A program made the translations under genes and the position numbers. A stretch of 64,000 nt of DNA. Origin: Paenibacillus nasutitermitis (lineage in GTDB: Bacteria; Bacillota; Bacilli; Paenibacillales; Paenibacillaceae). This document shows, piece by piece, positions 27,221 through 35,811 of the stretch. How positions within the stretch are numbered: the first letter of the stretch is position 1; every line of letters starts with the position of its first letter. The DNA is taken from positions 124,001 to 188,000 of the forward strand of contig NZ_BMHP01000005.1 in assembly GCF_014641075.1 (NCBI RefSeq). Direction: 5' to 3'. Under the pieces are notes generated by a model. It was not told where the DNA came from. It did no database searches and worked only from the letters and a program-made list of their open reading frames with translations.

Positions 27221-27320
27221 CTTTATAAGCTGCCAACCGGTTTCCATGGATCTGGCCCTGTACCCGCTTTATTTTGTTCTTTATAAAGAACATCAAAAGT
27301 GCTATATTACCTTTATAAAG
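27221..27320. promoter_or_regulatory. Three CTTTATAAG elements between katE and the ligase gene
   Basis: CTTTATAAG occurs at 27221-27229, within a perfect 16-bp palindrome GTTCTTTATAAAGAAC (27276-27291), and as CTTTATAAAG at 27311-27320. The divergent region carries no gene. The spacing suggests repressor sites covering the rightward promoter, which probably uses TATATT at 27303-27308. Confidence 0.5.
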
Positions 27321-27374
27321 ATTGTCTTCAGGATTTAGACCGCCCCATATGATCATCAAAAGGAGCTCTCCATT

Positions 27375-29129
27375 ATGAACGAATTTAATTCCGATACCCT
27401 CGCTTTTCTCCTGCACCGGCGTGCGGCCTCCTGTCCGGCCGATATTGCTTACAGCTTTCCGGAATTGTCCCAGCATTATACCTGGGAAACCCTATGGAAG
27501 GAAACGCGGCTTCTGGCCAAAGGCCTTCTTCAGCTCGGCGTAACAAAAGGAGATTCCCTGGCCCTGCTCATGACCGGAAGAATGGAACTGATTGTTTCCA
27601 TGTTTGCAGCCGCGAGTATAGGAGCTGTGATTGTACCGCTGAATGCCTATTCCAAGACGAATGAGGTCCGCGGGTATCTGCAAAGCGCGCGCCCCAAAGC
27701 TATGATTATCGGAACCGAAGGGCATCATCTTGATTACCCCTCCATGCTTATGGAGTTGATCCTCGAATGCCGCAACAGCGCAGCGGACAACTCCTGGCTG
27801 CCCTCGTCTATCTTTGTTGTTGGCGCACAGGCCGGGCTCCCCTCGCCGCTGCGTCCGTTCAACGAGCTGATGGCGCTGGCCTCCCATACAACGGACGAGA
27901 AATTTATCAACGCCTGCAAGGCCGCAACCGTTCATGATCCGCTTATTCTGCTCTATACGTCCGGCACCACCGGCTCCCCCAAAGGCGTTCTGCGCACCAC
28001 AGCTTCTTTTATGGTTGCTCCGCCTGAACGCGGGCATCCGGGTAAGAAATCCGCTTTGCTTCAGAAAACGATCGACCGGATTGCCCGGCGCTTCTCCGTT
28101 ATCAGCCTGCTGCCGCTTTACCATCTTGGCGGATTCGGAACGATTTTCACCAACCTGAGGGTATGCAATATCCGTATCGTGCTGCTCACGCACTTTAATC
28201 CGCTGCAAGCGGTAAAAGCCATCCGGCAGGAAGCCTGCCGGATGATGATCGGAACGCCTTATATGGTTCAGCGAATCCTCTCGTCATCACAGGGAGACTT
28301 CTCCGGATTATCCTCGCTGATCGGCATCTCCTTCACATCGGCATCCGTTGACAGCTCCTTGCTGCGCAAAGTCAACAGGGAGCTTCGCCTGTTATTTTTC
28401 ATGGTCACCTACGGCTCTTCGGAGACGGGATCTGTCGCCAATGCGACATGTTTTGTGGGACGGCAGCGAAGCCTGCCGATCACACTCTTGTTCAAGCTGC
28501 TTACCCGCTCCCATCTGCTTAGCGGGATGATCAGCTTCGACAGCTTTGAAGCAAACAACTACAGCCTCGCCGGCAAAGTCGATCGCGCCGTAGAAGTAAA
28601 CATCCTGAATCCGCAGACGGGGGAGCTGCTGCCATACGGAGAGCAAGGGGAGGTGTCCGTCCGCAGCCACCGGGTGATGCGGTACTTGAAGCATAATCAG
28701 GATATGCCTTGCTTCACAGCGGATGGATGGTACAAGACGGGCGATCTCGGATACCTGGACGATCAAAATGTGCTGACGATAACCGGACGGCTGCGCCGCC
28801 TTATATCCCGGGGAGGAGAAAAAATCTCGCCTGTCGAAATCGAGGGCTTGCTGCTGAAGGATAAAGATGTCGAAGAAGCTTTCGTCATTGGCATTCCCGA
28901 TGAGTTGTACGGGGAGCAGATCTGTGCGTGCCTGGTGGCGAAGAAAGGCGCGAATGTGAATGCCCAAATGATCAAAAATCGTCTCGCTGTTCATTTGTCC
29001 GCATTCAAGATTCCCCAATACGTCTTGTTTTTGCCCGAGCTGCCCCTTTCGCCGACAGGAAAAATCGCAGTCACGGATATTAAACAGCTGGCGCTCCATG
29101 CGCTGGGGGAGCTCAAACAAAATGCGTAG
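27375..29129 (+). CDS. AMP-forming acyl-CoA synthetase/ligase family protein
   Basis: This 584-aa adenylate-forming enzyme has the P-loop-like YTSGTTGSPKGV, the A5 motif YGSSETG, A7 WYKTGDLGYLD, A8 GRLRRLISRGGEKISPVEIE and A10 Lys in SPTGKIAV. It would activate a carboxylic acid as acyl-AMP and transfer it to CoA or a carrier. It lacks a carrier-protein domain. Its last 8 bases overlap the acyltransferase gene, so its acyl product may feed that membrane enzyme. It is unusual in having extra loop sequence around residues 345-390. Specific substrate unknown. Confidence 0.9.
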   Translation: MNEFNSDTLAFLLHRRAASCPADIAYSFPELSQHYTWETLWKETRLLAKGLLQLGVTKGDSLALLMTGRMELIVSMFAAASIGAVIVPLNAYSKTNEVRGYLQSARPKAMIIGTEGHHLDYPSMLMELILECRNSAADNSWLPSSIFVVGAQAGLPSPLRPFNELMALASHTTDEKFINACKAATVHDPLILLYTSGTTGSPKGVLRTTASFMVAPPERGHPGKKSALLQKTIDRIARRFSVISLLPLYHLGGFGTIFTNLRVCNIRIVLLTHFNPLQAVKAIRQEACRMMIGTPYMVQRILSSSQGDFSGLSSLIGISFTSASVDSSLLRKVNRELRLLFFMVTYGSSETGSVANATCFVGRQRSLPITLLFKLLTRSHLLSGMISFDSFEANNYSLAGKVDRAVEVNILNPQTGELLPYGEQGEVSVRSHRVMRYLKHNQDMPCFTADGWYKTGDLGYLDDQNVLTITGRLRRLISRGGEKISPVEIEGLLLKDKDVEEAFVIGIPDELYGEQICACLVAKKGANVNAQMIKNRLAVHLSAFKIPQYVLFLPELPLSPTGKIAVTDIKQLALHALGELKQNA

Positions 29130-30192
29130 ATATTATCCGGGGATTACGATCTTCAAGCTGGCCGGATGTCTGCTCGTACTGCTCTCCCACACCATTCTGC
29201 TGCGTTATATGGAAGTCGCACCCAATCAGCAGCTCCGGTTTCTCACCCCTTTGCTCGGCATGATTGTTCCCTGCTTCTATGTGGCTGCAGGATTTCTGGC
29301 CTGCAAAGGCTGGACGCATACGGCGGATGGACGCCGTTATGTGAGGAAGTACATAACGAGGATCTCCTTGCTGTACGGCTTTTTTTGCCTGCTGTTCGCG
29401 GCTGAACACATTATCCCTGCACTTATGAACAAAGGGTTCACCATGAGCAATCTGATTCTTCAATTCAAAATTCTGACCGCTGCGGTCGTCTTGAACGGTC
29501 CGTTCGTTCAACTCTGGTTTATCCCACCCCTCCTGTTTGGCATATTCATAAGCTATTGGCTGTATGAGAAACGTGCCCTACGCCTTGCTATCCTATTGGC
29601 TGCACTGGGCTTTCTGCTGACGCTCTTCCTGTCCGGCAGTTTTCGAATGCTGTTTCAAGCTGAGCTGGACAGCCTGATCAGCAACCAGGATCCGCTCTTC
29701 GGGTATCTGAAGCTGTTCATCTACCGGTATTTGGGGTTTGGCTTCCCCTTTGTGCTCGCAGGTGTGCTGATCGCCCACTATGAAGAAAAGTTCTACCATG
29801 CCCGGATCACGCCGCTCGCCGCTGCCGCTCTGCTTCTTACCGCGGCGGAGCTCGTGTTCCTGTTTCGATATGCCCAGTGGAATACGGAATATAAGCTTGC
29901 TCTGAGCATTCTTCCTAATACGATACTTCTGTTCTATGGGCTGCTTCATATCAAGTGGCCATCCATACAGACCCGGCATTCTTTCATTAATCTGTTCAGT
30001 GTTGTGACGTTCTGCGGACATATTCCCTTCATGCGGCTGAATCTCCTCCTGCTGAACTGGGAGGTGAGCACGATGAGCGGCTTGCAGGATGCCCTCTATG
30101 TAGCCCTAAGCCTCGTTGAGTGCATAGCCGTTACGTTCCTGCTTTACAAGAAGGGGAAGAGAAGAAGCAGCGTGGCCCTGCATTCATCTTGA
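29122..30192 (+). CDS. Membrane acyltransferase, acyltransferase-3 family
   Basis: This 356-aa polytopic protein has about ten spans, matching the acyltransferase-3 (OafA/WecH-like) family that moves acyl groups from CoA to extracytoplasmic sugars or other acceptors. The N-terminal GITIFKLAGCLLVLLSHT contains the conserved His of span 1, and PFVQLWFIPPLLFGIFISYWL is the typical mid-protein block. The start ATGCG at 29122 overlaps the ligase stop by 8 bases and has GGGGGAG upstream, so translation is coupled. Acceptor unknown. Confidence 0.87.
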   Translation: MRRYYPGITIFKLAGCLLVLLSHTILLRYMEVAPNQQLRFLTPLLGMIVPCFYVAAGFLACKGWTHTADGRRYVRKYITRISLLYGFFCLLFAAEHIIPALMNKGFTMSNLILQFKILTAAVVLNGPFVQLWFIPPLLFGIFISYWLYEKRALRLAILLAALGFLLTLFLSGSFRMLFQAELDSLISNQDPLFGYLKLFIYRYLGFGFPFVLAGVLIAHYEEKFYHARITPLAAAALLLTAAELVFLFRYAQWNTEYKLALSILPNTILLFYGLLHIKWPSIQTRHSFINLFSVVTFCGHIPFMRLNLLLLNWEVSTMSGLQDALYVALSLVECIAVTFLLYKKGKRRSSVALHSS

Positions 30193-30200
30193 CTGTATAT

Positions 30201-30356
30201 AAGCATTTATCTTATCTCTAAGTTTATTTGCAATAAAGCATGTTATTATTCTTCATAAATTGTTTAATTAATTATGAGAATTATCTAACTGTTGACTCTG
30301 GGACAGTTACGGCGTATCATGGTTATTTGGACAAGCAATTATCTTATCTCTAAGTT
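30201..30356 (+). promoter_or_regulatory. Cupredoxin promoter flanked by paired repeats
   Basis: A SigA promoter TTGACT (30292-30297)-17-TATCAT (30315-30320) is flanked by a 24-bp direct repeat with one mismatch (30201-30224 and 30333-30356), 132 bp apart. Each copy contains the inverted repeat CTTATCTCTAAG (30211-30222; 30343-30354). The second copy overlaps the start of the transcript. A dimeric repressor, perhaps with looping, is inferred. Confidence 0.65.
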
Positions 30357-30395
30357 ACTTCATTCATTTCCATTACATCTGAGGAGGAATTCAAC

Positions 30396-30830
30396 ATGAA
30401 AGTGAAAATGAAATGGACGGTAATCGCAGCTCTGATGATCGTGGCTGTAATGGCGCTTAGTGCATGTGGCAATAACAATAAAGACAATAATTCTACCACA
30501 AACACCAATACTCCATCCAATAATAGCGCTTCTTCAAACGACTCTTCCACGAACGCAGCCGGCGGCGAAACGAAAGAAATTACGATCGACGCCTCAAACT
30601 GGAAATTTGACCAAACCGAGATCAAGGCTAACAAAGGCGATACCATCAAGCTTACCTTGAAAAACTCGCAAGGCGTTCACGGCATCAGCATTGAAGATCT
30701 GGGTGTTGATATTAAAGGCGGCGAAACCAAGGAATTTACTGTAAACGATGCGGGTACGTTTGAATTTCATTGCTCTGTTCAATGCGGACAAGGCCATAAC
30801 GATATGTCCGGCAAGATTATCGTCGAGTAA
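30396..30830 (+). CDS. CuA-type cupredoxin lipoprotein
   Basis: This 144-aa lipoprotein has lipobox ALSAC (Cys24), a Asn/Ser/Thr linker (~25-57) and one cupredoxin domain (~58-144). Its copper ligands match the binuclear CuA site of cytochrome oxidase subunit II: His95, then Cys126-x3-Cys130-x3-His134-x2-Met137 (CSVQCGQGHNDM). Only the conserved Glu carbonyl position is replaced by Gln. It lacks the transmembrane hairpin of subunit II, so it is a stand-alone electron carrier or copper-handling protein on the outer face of the membrane. Monocistronic, with its own promoter and terminator. Confidence 0.88.
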   Translation: MKVKMKWTVIAALMIVAVMALSACGNNNKDNNSTTNTNTPSNNSASSNDSSTNAAGGETKEITIDASNWKFDQTEIKANKGDTIKLTLKNSQGVHGISIEDLGVDIKGGETKEFTVNDAGTFEFHCSVQCGQGHNDMSGKIIVE

Positions 30831-30851
30831 CATAATAAGAATCATAATTAA

Positions 30852-30888
30852 GGGGCTGTCATCTTATTCAGATGATAGCCCCTTTTTT
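30852..30888 (+). terminator. Terminator of the cupredoxin gene
   Basis: GGGGCTGTCATC (30852-30863) pairs with GATGATAGCCCC (30871-30882; one G-T pair), followed by six T. Confidence 0.9.
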
Positions 30889-30907
30889 GATAGATGACCC
30901 TGGAATA

Positions 30908-31333
30908 TTATGGATTTGCGGTCAGCTTGGAATAGATTTGCTCCAACATGGCAATTTCCGCATCCGTCAGCGTGGTAAATGAATTGGCCAGGACCTGCTC
31001 CCATACAGCATCGATGGTTTTTGTTTCTTCGCGCCCCAAATCCGTAATTTCCAGATAGACGGCTCTACGGTCTTGCTCATCGCTCCGAATTCTTCGAATA
31101 AGTCCTCTGCTCAATAATTTATCACAGATCATCGTGACCCCGCCTGAGGTTACGGACATCTGTCTCACCAAATCCTTCGATTGCAAAGGCCCTTGCTTAT
31201 TCAGCAATGAAAGTAAATGCGTCTGTAATATGGAGAGATCCATGCGGTTGAGGCGGTTCCACTCGGCTTCCCACATCTTTCGGTGCTGGATGGATTTCTC
31301 CATATAGGACTGCAACCGTTCATTTCGATTCAA
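30908..31333 (-). CDS. MarR-family transcriptional regulator
   Basis: This 141-aa winged-helix regulator has the core LSLLNKQGPLQSKDLVRQMSVTSGGVTMICDKLLSRGLIRR and the wing IRSDEQDRRAVYLEITDLGRE, typical of MarR. I chose TTG 31333 because GGGGAGGAG lies just upstream; the longer frame from 31417 reads through that RBS. It is convergent with the cupredoxin gene and 202 bases downstream of the siderophore ATPase. Possible targets include the paired CTTATCTCTAAG sites of the cupredoxin gene, but none is visible at its own promoter. Confidence 0.88.
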   Translation of the reverse strand: MNRNERLQSYMEKSIQHRKMWEAEWNRLNRMDLSILQTHLLSLLNKQGPLQSKDLVRQMSVTSGGVTMICDKLLSRGLIRRIRSDEQDRRAVYLEITDLGREETKTIDAVWEQVLANSFTTLTDAEIAMLEQIYSKLTANP

Positions 31334-31535
31334 TACGTTGACTCCTCCCCTGCACCCTGAAAAAAGAGATCCGACCGGCCGCCTGCGCTCCCTCAAACGA
31401 TTGGGCCAGCTTGGCATTTACAGCCCTTTCTCTTTTTAGTTTACCTCAAAACGGGAAGCCAAGCACCACCTGATTGTTTACAAGTAATCGAAGAGGGGGA
31501 TTGGAACGCAGAACCTTATTTGTTTCCATTTTAAA

Positions 31536-32336
31536 TCAGCCTGAAATCAGCCTTCGTCCTTTGCCGTAAGGGATACAGAGCGGCGTTCCGAAGATCGGAT
31601 CTGCCGTCACTTGACACTCCATATCGAATACATCGCGGATGAGCTGCTCGTTTACGATCTTTTCCGGCTCGCCTTGCGCGTGTATTTTGCCTTCCTTAAC
31701 CGCTACGATATGATGCGCATAACGACAGGCGAGATTGATGTCATGAAGTACCATGACAATGGTGCGGTTCTCCCGCTCATTAAGGTCAAACAGCAGATCA
31801 AGAATCTCGATCTGATGGGTCATATCCAGGTAAGTCGTAGGCTCGTCCAGCAAAATAGTCGGGGTGTTCTGGGCAAGCGTCATGGCGATCCAGGCCCGCT
31901 GCCGCTGTCCGCCTGATAGAGAATCAACGGATCGGTTGGACATCTCCTGCATATGGGTGGCTTCCAAGGCCAGCTTCACCATCTTTTCATCCTCAAGGGA
32001 CCATTGCTGAAGGAAGCTTTGGTAAGGATACCGGCCCTGCTTGACAAGCTGCTGCACAGTCAGCCCTTCCGGAGCGACCGGACCTTGCGGCAGAATGGCA
32101 AGGCGCCGGGCGACCTCCTTGCTCGACAGCTTGCCAATATCTTGGCCGTCGAGAATAATGGAGCCTTCTTGAGGCTTCAACAGCCGGGCGAGCGAACGCA
32201 GCAGCGTCGATTTGCCGCAGCCGTTGCTGCCGATAAATACCGTTATTTTACCCTGGGGAATCCGTATATCGAGATTCGAGAAAACCGGTTTTTTTCCATA
32301 GGATAACGTTAGACCGTTCGTCTGAATAACCGCCAT
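31536..32336 (-). CDS. Fe-siderophore ABC transporter ATP-binding protein (FecE/FhuC-like)
   Basis: This 266-aa ATPase powers siderophore import. Walker A GSNGCGKST, signature LSGGQRQRAWIAMTLAQ, Walker B TILLDEPTTYLDMTHQ and the H-loop VLHDINLA are intact; the QxxWIAM variant is typical of FecE/YusV. I chose ATG 32336, as the RBS AAGGGGGGCG fits it better than the ATG two codons upstream. It is the last gene of the leftward operon. Confidence 0.93.
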   Translation of the reverse strand: MAVIQTNGLTLSYGKKPVFSNLDIRIPQGKITVFIGSNGCGKSTLLRSLARLLKPQEGSIILDGQDIGKLSSKEVARRLAILPQGPVAPEGLTVQQLVKQGRYPYQSFLQQWSLEDEKMVKLALEATHMQEMSNRSVDSLSGGQRQRAWIAMTLAQNTPTILLDEPTTYLDMTHQIEILDLLFDLNERENRTIVMVLHDINLACRYAHHIVAVKEGKIHAQGEPEKIVNEQLIRDVFDMECQVTADPIFGTPLCIPYGKGRRLISG

Positions 32337-32350
32337 GAGCATCGCCCCCC

Positions 32351-33394
32351 TTATGATCTTCGGTGACTGTATAATAAGTAAATGAAGAATGGCGCTCCGA
32401 TCGCGGCGGTAAATACACCTGCGGGAATATCAAGCGGAATGAACGCAATTCTGGCGACCAGATCGGATAACAATAAAACAAGCGAGCCAATAAGTGCCGA
32501 TACCGGAATGACACCGCCGTACGCCGGTCCGACAAGCTTGCGGGCCATATGGGGTGCCATCAAGCCAATGAAGTTGATGGCGCCTCCTATAGCAACAGCC
32601 GCGCCCGCAAGCGCAACGCTGATGAGAAGCAGCACCGTTCTTTTGATATGAACGGAGCTGCCGACGCTCGTTGCGACCTCGTCTCCCAGCTCCTGTACAT
32701 TTAAGTGTCGGGCGTAGATAAGCGCAATCGGCATCAGCACGACCATCCACGGCAGCAGCGTCAGAACATCGCTTTCCCAGGACACCCCATATATGCTCCC
32801 TGTCATGAATGTAAATGCCTTGACGGCTACTGCTGTCGGGGTAAAAGACGCCGTAAGAATCAGCATGTAGGTCACGGCGGTTAATGCAGTAGCCATGCCG
32901 ATGCCGATAAGTACAAGCCGCAGCGGCGTGATTCCGCGGCGGTATGCGAATAAATAGATCAGGATGGCGGCAGCGAAAGCCCCGACAATGGAGCTTATCG
33001 GCATCAGGCGGATACTAAGATGGGAAAAGTATAAAATGAAAATAACCGTCCCAAGCGAAGCACCGCCCGTGATGCCGATGATATCCGGCGATGTTAGCGG
33101 ATTGCGGACAATCCCCTGCAGCAGGGCTCCGGAAACGGCAAGCGCCGCGCCAACCATGACCGCGATCAGGACACGCGGCATTCTTAGTGAGAATATAATC
33201 ATGGAATCAGCTTCGTCTCCGATACCGACAAAGGCACGAATGACAGAGAGCGGACTGATTGTTGTACTGCCCAAACCCACACAAACGATGATGGCAGCTG
33301 CGTTTGCAGCCAATAGCAGCAGGATTACCGATACCGTTCTACGGCTGATCTCGAAGGAATAATTGCGCCCTCGCAGTGTAAATCTGGCATGCAT
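32351..33394 (-). CDS. Fe-siderophore ABC permease (FecD/FhuG-like)
   Basis: This 347-aa FecCD-family permease has about nine spans. Diagnostic blocks are LRMPRVLIAVMVGAALAVSGALLQGIVRNPLTSPDIIGITGGAS and the C-terminal GLMAPHMARKLVGPAYGGVIPVSALIGSLVLLLSDLVAR. It pairs with the next upstream permease to form the channel. I chose ATG 33394, which follows GAGGGGAG and overlaps the preceding TGA, indicating coupling. Confidence 0.93.
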   Translation of the reverse strand: MHARFTLRGRNYSFEISRRTVSVILLLLAANAAAIIVCVGLGSTTISPLSVIRAFVGIGDEADSMIIFSLRMPRVLIAVMVGAALAVSGALLQGIVRNPLTSPDIIGITGGASLGTVIFILYFSHLSIRLMPISSIVGAFAAAILIYLFAYRRGITPLRLVLIGIGMATALTAVTYMLILTASFTPTAVAVKAFTFMTGSIYGVSWESDVLTLLPWMVVLMPIALIYARHLNVQELGDEVATSVGSSVHIKRTVLLLISVALAGAAVAIGGAINFIGLMAPHMARKLVGPAYGGVIPVSALIGSLVLLLSDLVARIAFIPLDIPAGVFTAAIGAPFFIYLLYSHRRS

Positions 33395-33395
33395 A

Positions 33396-34403
33396 TCAGG
33401 TGTTCTCCCCTCTTCGAGCAATATAGACGAAGAATGGAACCCCAATTATAGCCGTCATAACGCCGACCGGCACTTCCTTGGGAAATGAAATATAACGTGA
33501 TCCGATATCGGCAGCCAATAATAAAATACCCCCAAGTACCGCGCAATACGGTATAACCCAGCGGTAATCGATTCCTACCAGGTAACGGGTGAGATGAGGA
33601 ATGATGATGCCTACGAAAGCGATCGGTCCGGCAATCGATACGGATCCCCCTGCAAGCAGAACGACAATAACTCCCGCTGCCAGCTTGATATAGATGGTTT
33701 TCTGTCCCAGTCCTGCAGCGACATCCTCCCCCAGCACAAGCAGGTTCATATGTCTGGCTAGCACCAGACTTCCTAATAAAGCGATCCCCATGTACGGGGC
33801 CGCCGTCTCGAAGACCCCCATATCGCGTCCGGCTACAGAACCGACGAACCAGTACAAAACCTGATCGAACGTCTGCCCGCCCGTTAACAGAACGCCCAGA
33901 GAGAGCGAGGAGAAGAAGGCCGTCATAGCAGCTCCTGCGAGCGTAACCTTGAGCGGCGTCAGCCCGTCGCTTCCGATTGAACCGAGCAAGTACACAAGAG
34001 CGGCGGTAAATGCCGCGCCGGCAAAGGCAAGTGTCGCAAAGGTGGACATACCGCCCGCGCCAAAGAAAGCCGAGCCAACAACAATGCAGAAAGCGGCCCC
34101 GGCATTTATGCCGAATAAGCTCGGTGATGCGAGCGGGTTGCGAGTTATTCCCTGCATTAAGGACCCCGCAACTGCCAGACCAGCTCCTGCTGCCGCAGCT
34201 ATAAACGCACGGGGCACTCGTGTGGTTTGAATAATGAGATGCTCTTGAGAGCCATTGAAAGCGGTATAGGATTCTATAATGGTATTCCAGCTGATATTAG
34301 TCACTCCAAAAGCTATGCTGCAAACGATTCCGGCGGCAAAGAAGATGAGACCGATCAGCAATCCGGTCAGCTTCTGTATAGGTGTTGTAAGTCGTATATT
34401 CAT
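33396..34403 (-). CDS. Fe-siderophore ABC permease (FecC/FhuB-like)
   Basis: This 335-aa FecCD-family permease has the landmarks TTRVPRAFIAAAAGAGLAVAGSLMQGITRNPLASPSLFGINAGA and GIIIPHLTRYLVGIDYRWVIPYCAVLGGILLLAADIGSR. I chose ATG 34403, preceded by AAAGAGGACAGG; the longer frame extends into the regulatory region. First gene of the operon; its promoter lies beside a Fur box. Confidence 0.93.
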   Translation of the reverse strand: MNIRLTTPIQKLTGLLIGLIFFAAGIVCSIAFGVTNISWNTIIESYTAFNGSQEHLIIQTTRVPRAFIAAAAGAGLAVAGSLMQGITRNPLASPSLFGINAGAAFCIVVGSAFFGAGGMSTFATLAFAGAAFTAALVYLLGSIGSDGLTPLKVTLAGAAMTAFFSSLSLGVLLTGGQTFDQVLYWFVGSVAGRDMGVFETAAPYMGIALLGSLVLARHMNLLVLGEDVAAGLGQKTIYIKLAAGVIVVLLAGGSVSIAGPIAFVGIIIPHLTRYLVGIDYRWVIPYCAVLGGILLLAADIGSRYISFPKEVPVGVMTAIIGVPFFVYIARRGENT

Positions 34404-34470
34404 CCTGTCCTCTTTCCCAGCTTCCCTGATCAAGGTAAACATGCTATAAACAATAAGTGTTGACCAAATA

Positions 34471-34590
34471 ATTTTAGGGTATGTGGAGACCGCTGTCAAT
34501 GATTTTGAGAATCATTATCATAAAATGTGTTGACTTGAATACATGAAGCTGTTATAGTTTGTAACGTTATGTAAGTGAGAACCATTATCA
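34471..34590. promoter_or_regulatory. Divergent promoters with two Fur boxes
   Basis: Leftward promoter: TTGACA (34499-34494)-17-TAAAAT (34476-34471). Rightward: TTGACT (34530-34535)-17-TATAGT (34553-34558). Fur-like TGAGAATCATTATCA (34506-34520) lies between them, and a second, TGAGAACCATTATCA (34576-34590), lies just after the rightward start. Iron repression of both transcripts follows from the Fur regulon. Confidence 0.88.
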
Positions 34591-34616
34591 AACTATAAAA
34601 AAGGGAGTTATATGCT

Positions 34617-35609
34617 ATGTCATCCGTCGTCAAACAGAAATTCACCTGGAGCATGTCCGCCATCCTTCTTGCATTTGTAATCTTGATCGCAGGATGCGGC
34701 CAATCCGGTTCCGGCAACAATACAAACAGCCCGGCAGATTCAAACCCACCGAAGTCCGATGACAAACGCGAAATCACCCATGCAATGGGAACGACTTCGA
34801 TTACCGGGACCCCGACTAAAGTTGTCGTATTGACAAATGAAGGAACGGAAGCATTACTGGCTCTTGACGTGAAGCCGGTAGGCGCCGTTAAGTCCTGGAC
34901 AGGCGACCCCTGGTATGAGCACCTCTCAGCCGATATGGAAGGCGTAACCGTGGTCGGTGACGAAAGCCAGCCAAACTTAGAGCTCATTGCCAGCCTTAAG
35001 CCTGATCTTATCATAGGCAACAAATTGCGTCAGGAAAAAGTATACGATCAGCTTAAAGCCATCGCTCCTACTGTCTTCTCCGAAACACTCCGCGGAGAAT
35101 GGCAATCGAATTTCCAGCTATACGCAGATGCATTAGGTAAAAAGACAGAAGGCGAGAAGGTTATTGCGGATTACGAGGCCCGGACAGCAGACTTCAAAGA
35201 AAAAGCCGGCGACAAGCTTAACCAGAAAGTGTCTGTCGTTCGTTTCATGGCAGGAAAAACACGTATTTACTTAGAGGATACCTTTACAGGCGTGGCATTC
35301 TCCAAGCTCGGGATTACCCGCCCGGACAACCAAAAATACACCGATACCTTTGTTGAAGAGATTACGAAAGAACGTCTTCCGGAAGTGGATGCAGACATGC
35401 TGTTTTATTTCACCTATGATACCGGGGATGGCAAAGGAACCGAGATGGAACAAGAGATGCTGAAGGATCCGCTTTGGAAAAGCCTTTCCGTTGTGAAGAA
35501 TAATAAGGCGATGCGCGTCAGCGATGCCGTATGGAATACCTCTGGCGGCGTCATTGCAGCCAATCTAATGCTTGATGAGCTATACGAAATTTATGAGATT
35601 CAGCAATAA
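34617..35609 (+). CDS. Fe-siderophore-binding lipoprotein
   Basis: This 330-aa lipoprotein has lipobox VILIAGC, a Ser/Asn linker and a PBP-like fold of the TroA/FhuD class: VVVLTNEGTEALLALDVKPVGA, then NLELIASLKPDLIIG, as in YfiY/FeuA-type proteins. It delivers ferric siderophore to the divergent FecCD permeases. It is preceded by a rightward promoter with a Fur box over the transcript start and by RBS AAGGGAG. Confidence 0.94.
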   Translation: MSSVVKQKFTWSMSAILLAFVILIAGCGQSGSGNNTNSPADSNPPKSDDKREITHAMGTTSITGTPTKVVVLTNEGTEALLALDVKPVGAVKSWTGDPWYEHLSADMEGVTVVGDESQPNLELIASLKPDLIIGNKLRQEKVYDQLKAIAPTVFSETLRGEWQSNFQLYADALGKKTEGEKVIADYEARTADFKEKAGDKLNQKVSVVRFMAGKTRIYLEDTFTGVAFSKLGITRPDNQKYTDTFVEEITKERLPEVDADMLFYFTYDTGDGKGTEMEQEMLKDPLWKSLSVVKNNKAMRVSDAVWNTSGGVIAANLMLDELYEIYEIQQ

Positions 35610-35621
35610 GCAGTTGTTGTT

Positions 35622-35652
35622 AACAGCCGGCATAGGTGCCGGCTGTTTTTTG
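35622..35652 (+). terminator. Terminator of the siderophore-binding protein gene
   Basis: AACAGCCGGC (35622-35631) pairs perfectly with 35638-35647, followed by TTTTTTG. Confidence 0.9.
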
Positions 35653-35811
35653 TTCCATAAACCCCTTCCGCCTGATTCCAACTGGTTGCCGTCCATAAAG
35701 CAGGACAATCGCCGACTGATCCAGAATGGTTCTCTTTACATGAAAGTGTGTGTTGAAGGTGGTACATCCAGACTAACTTGTAATGATACCTATGAAATCG
35801 GAGGGAAATGA

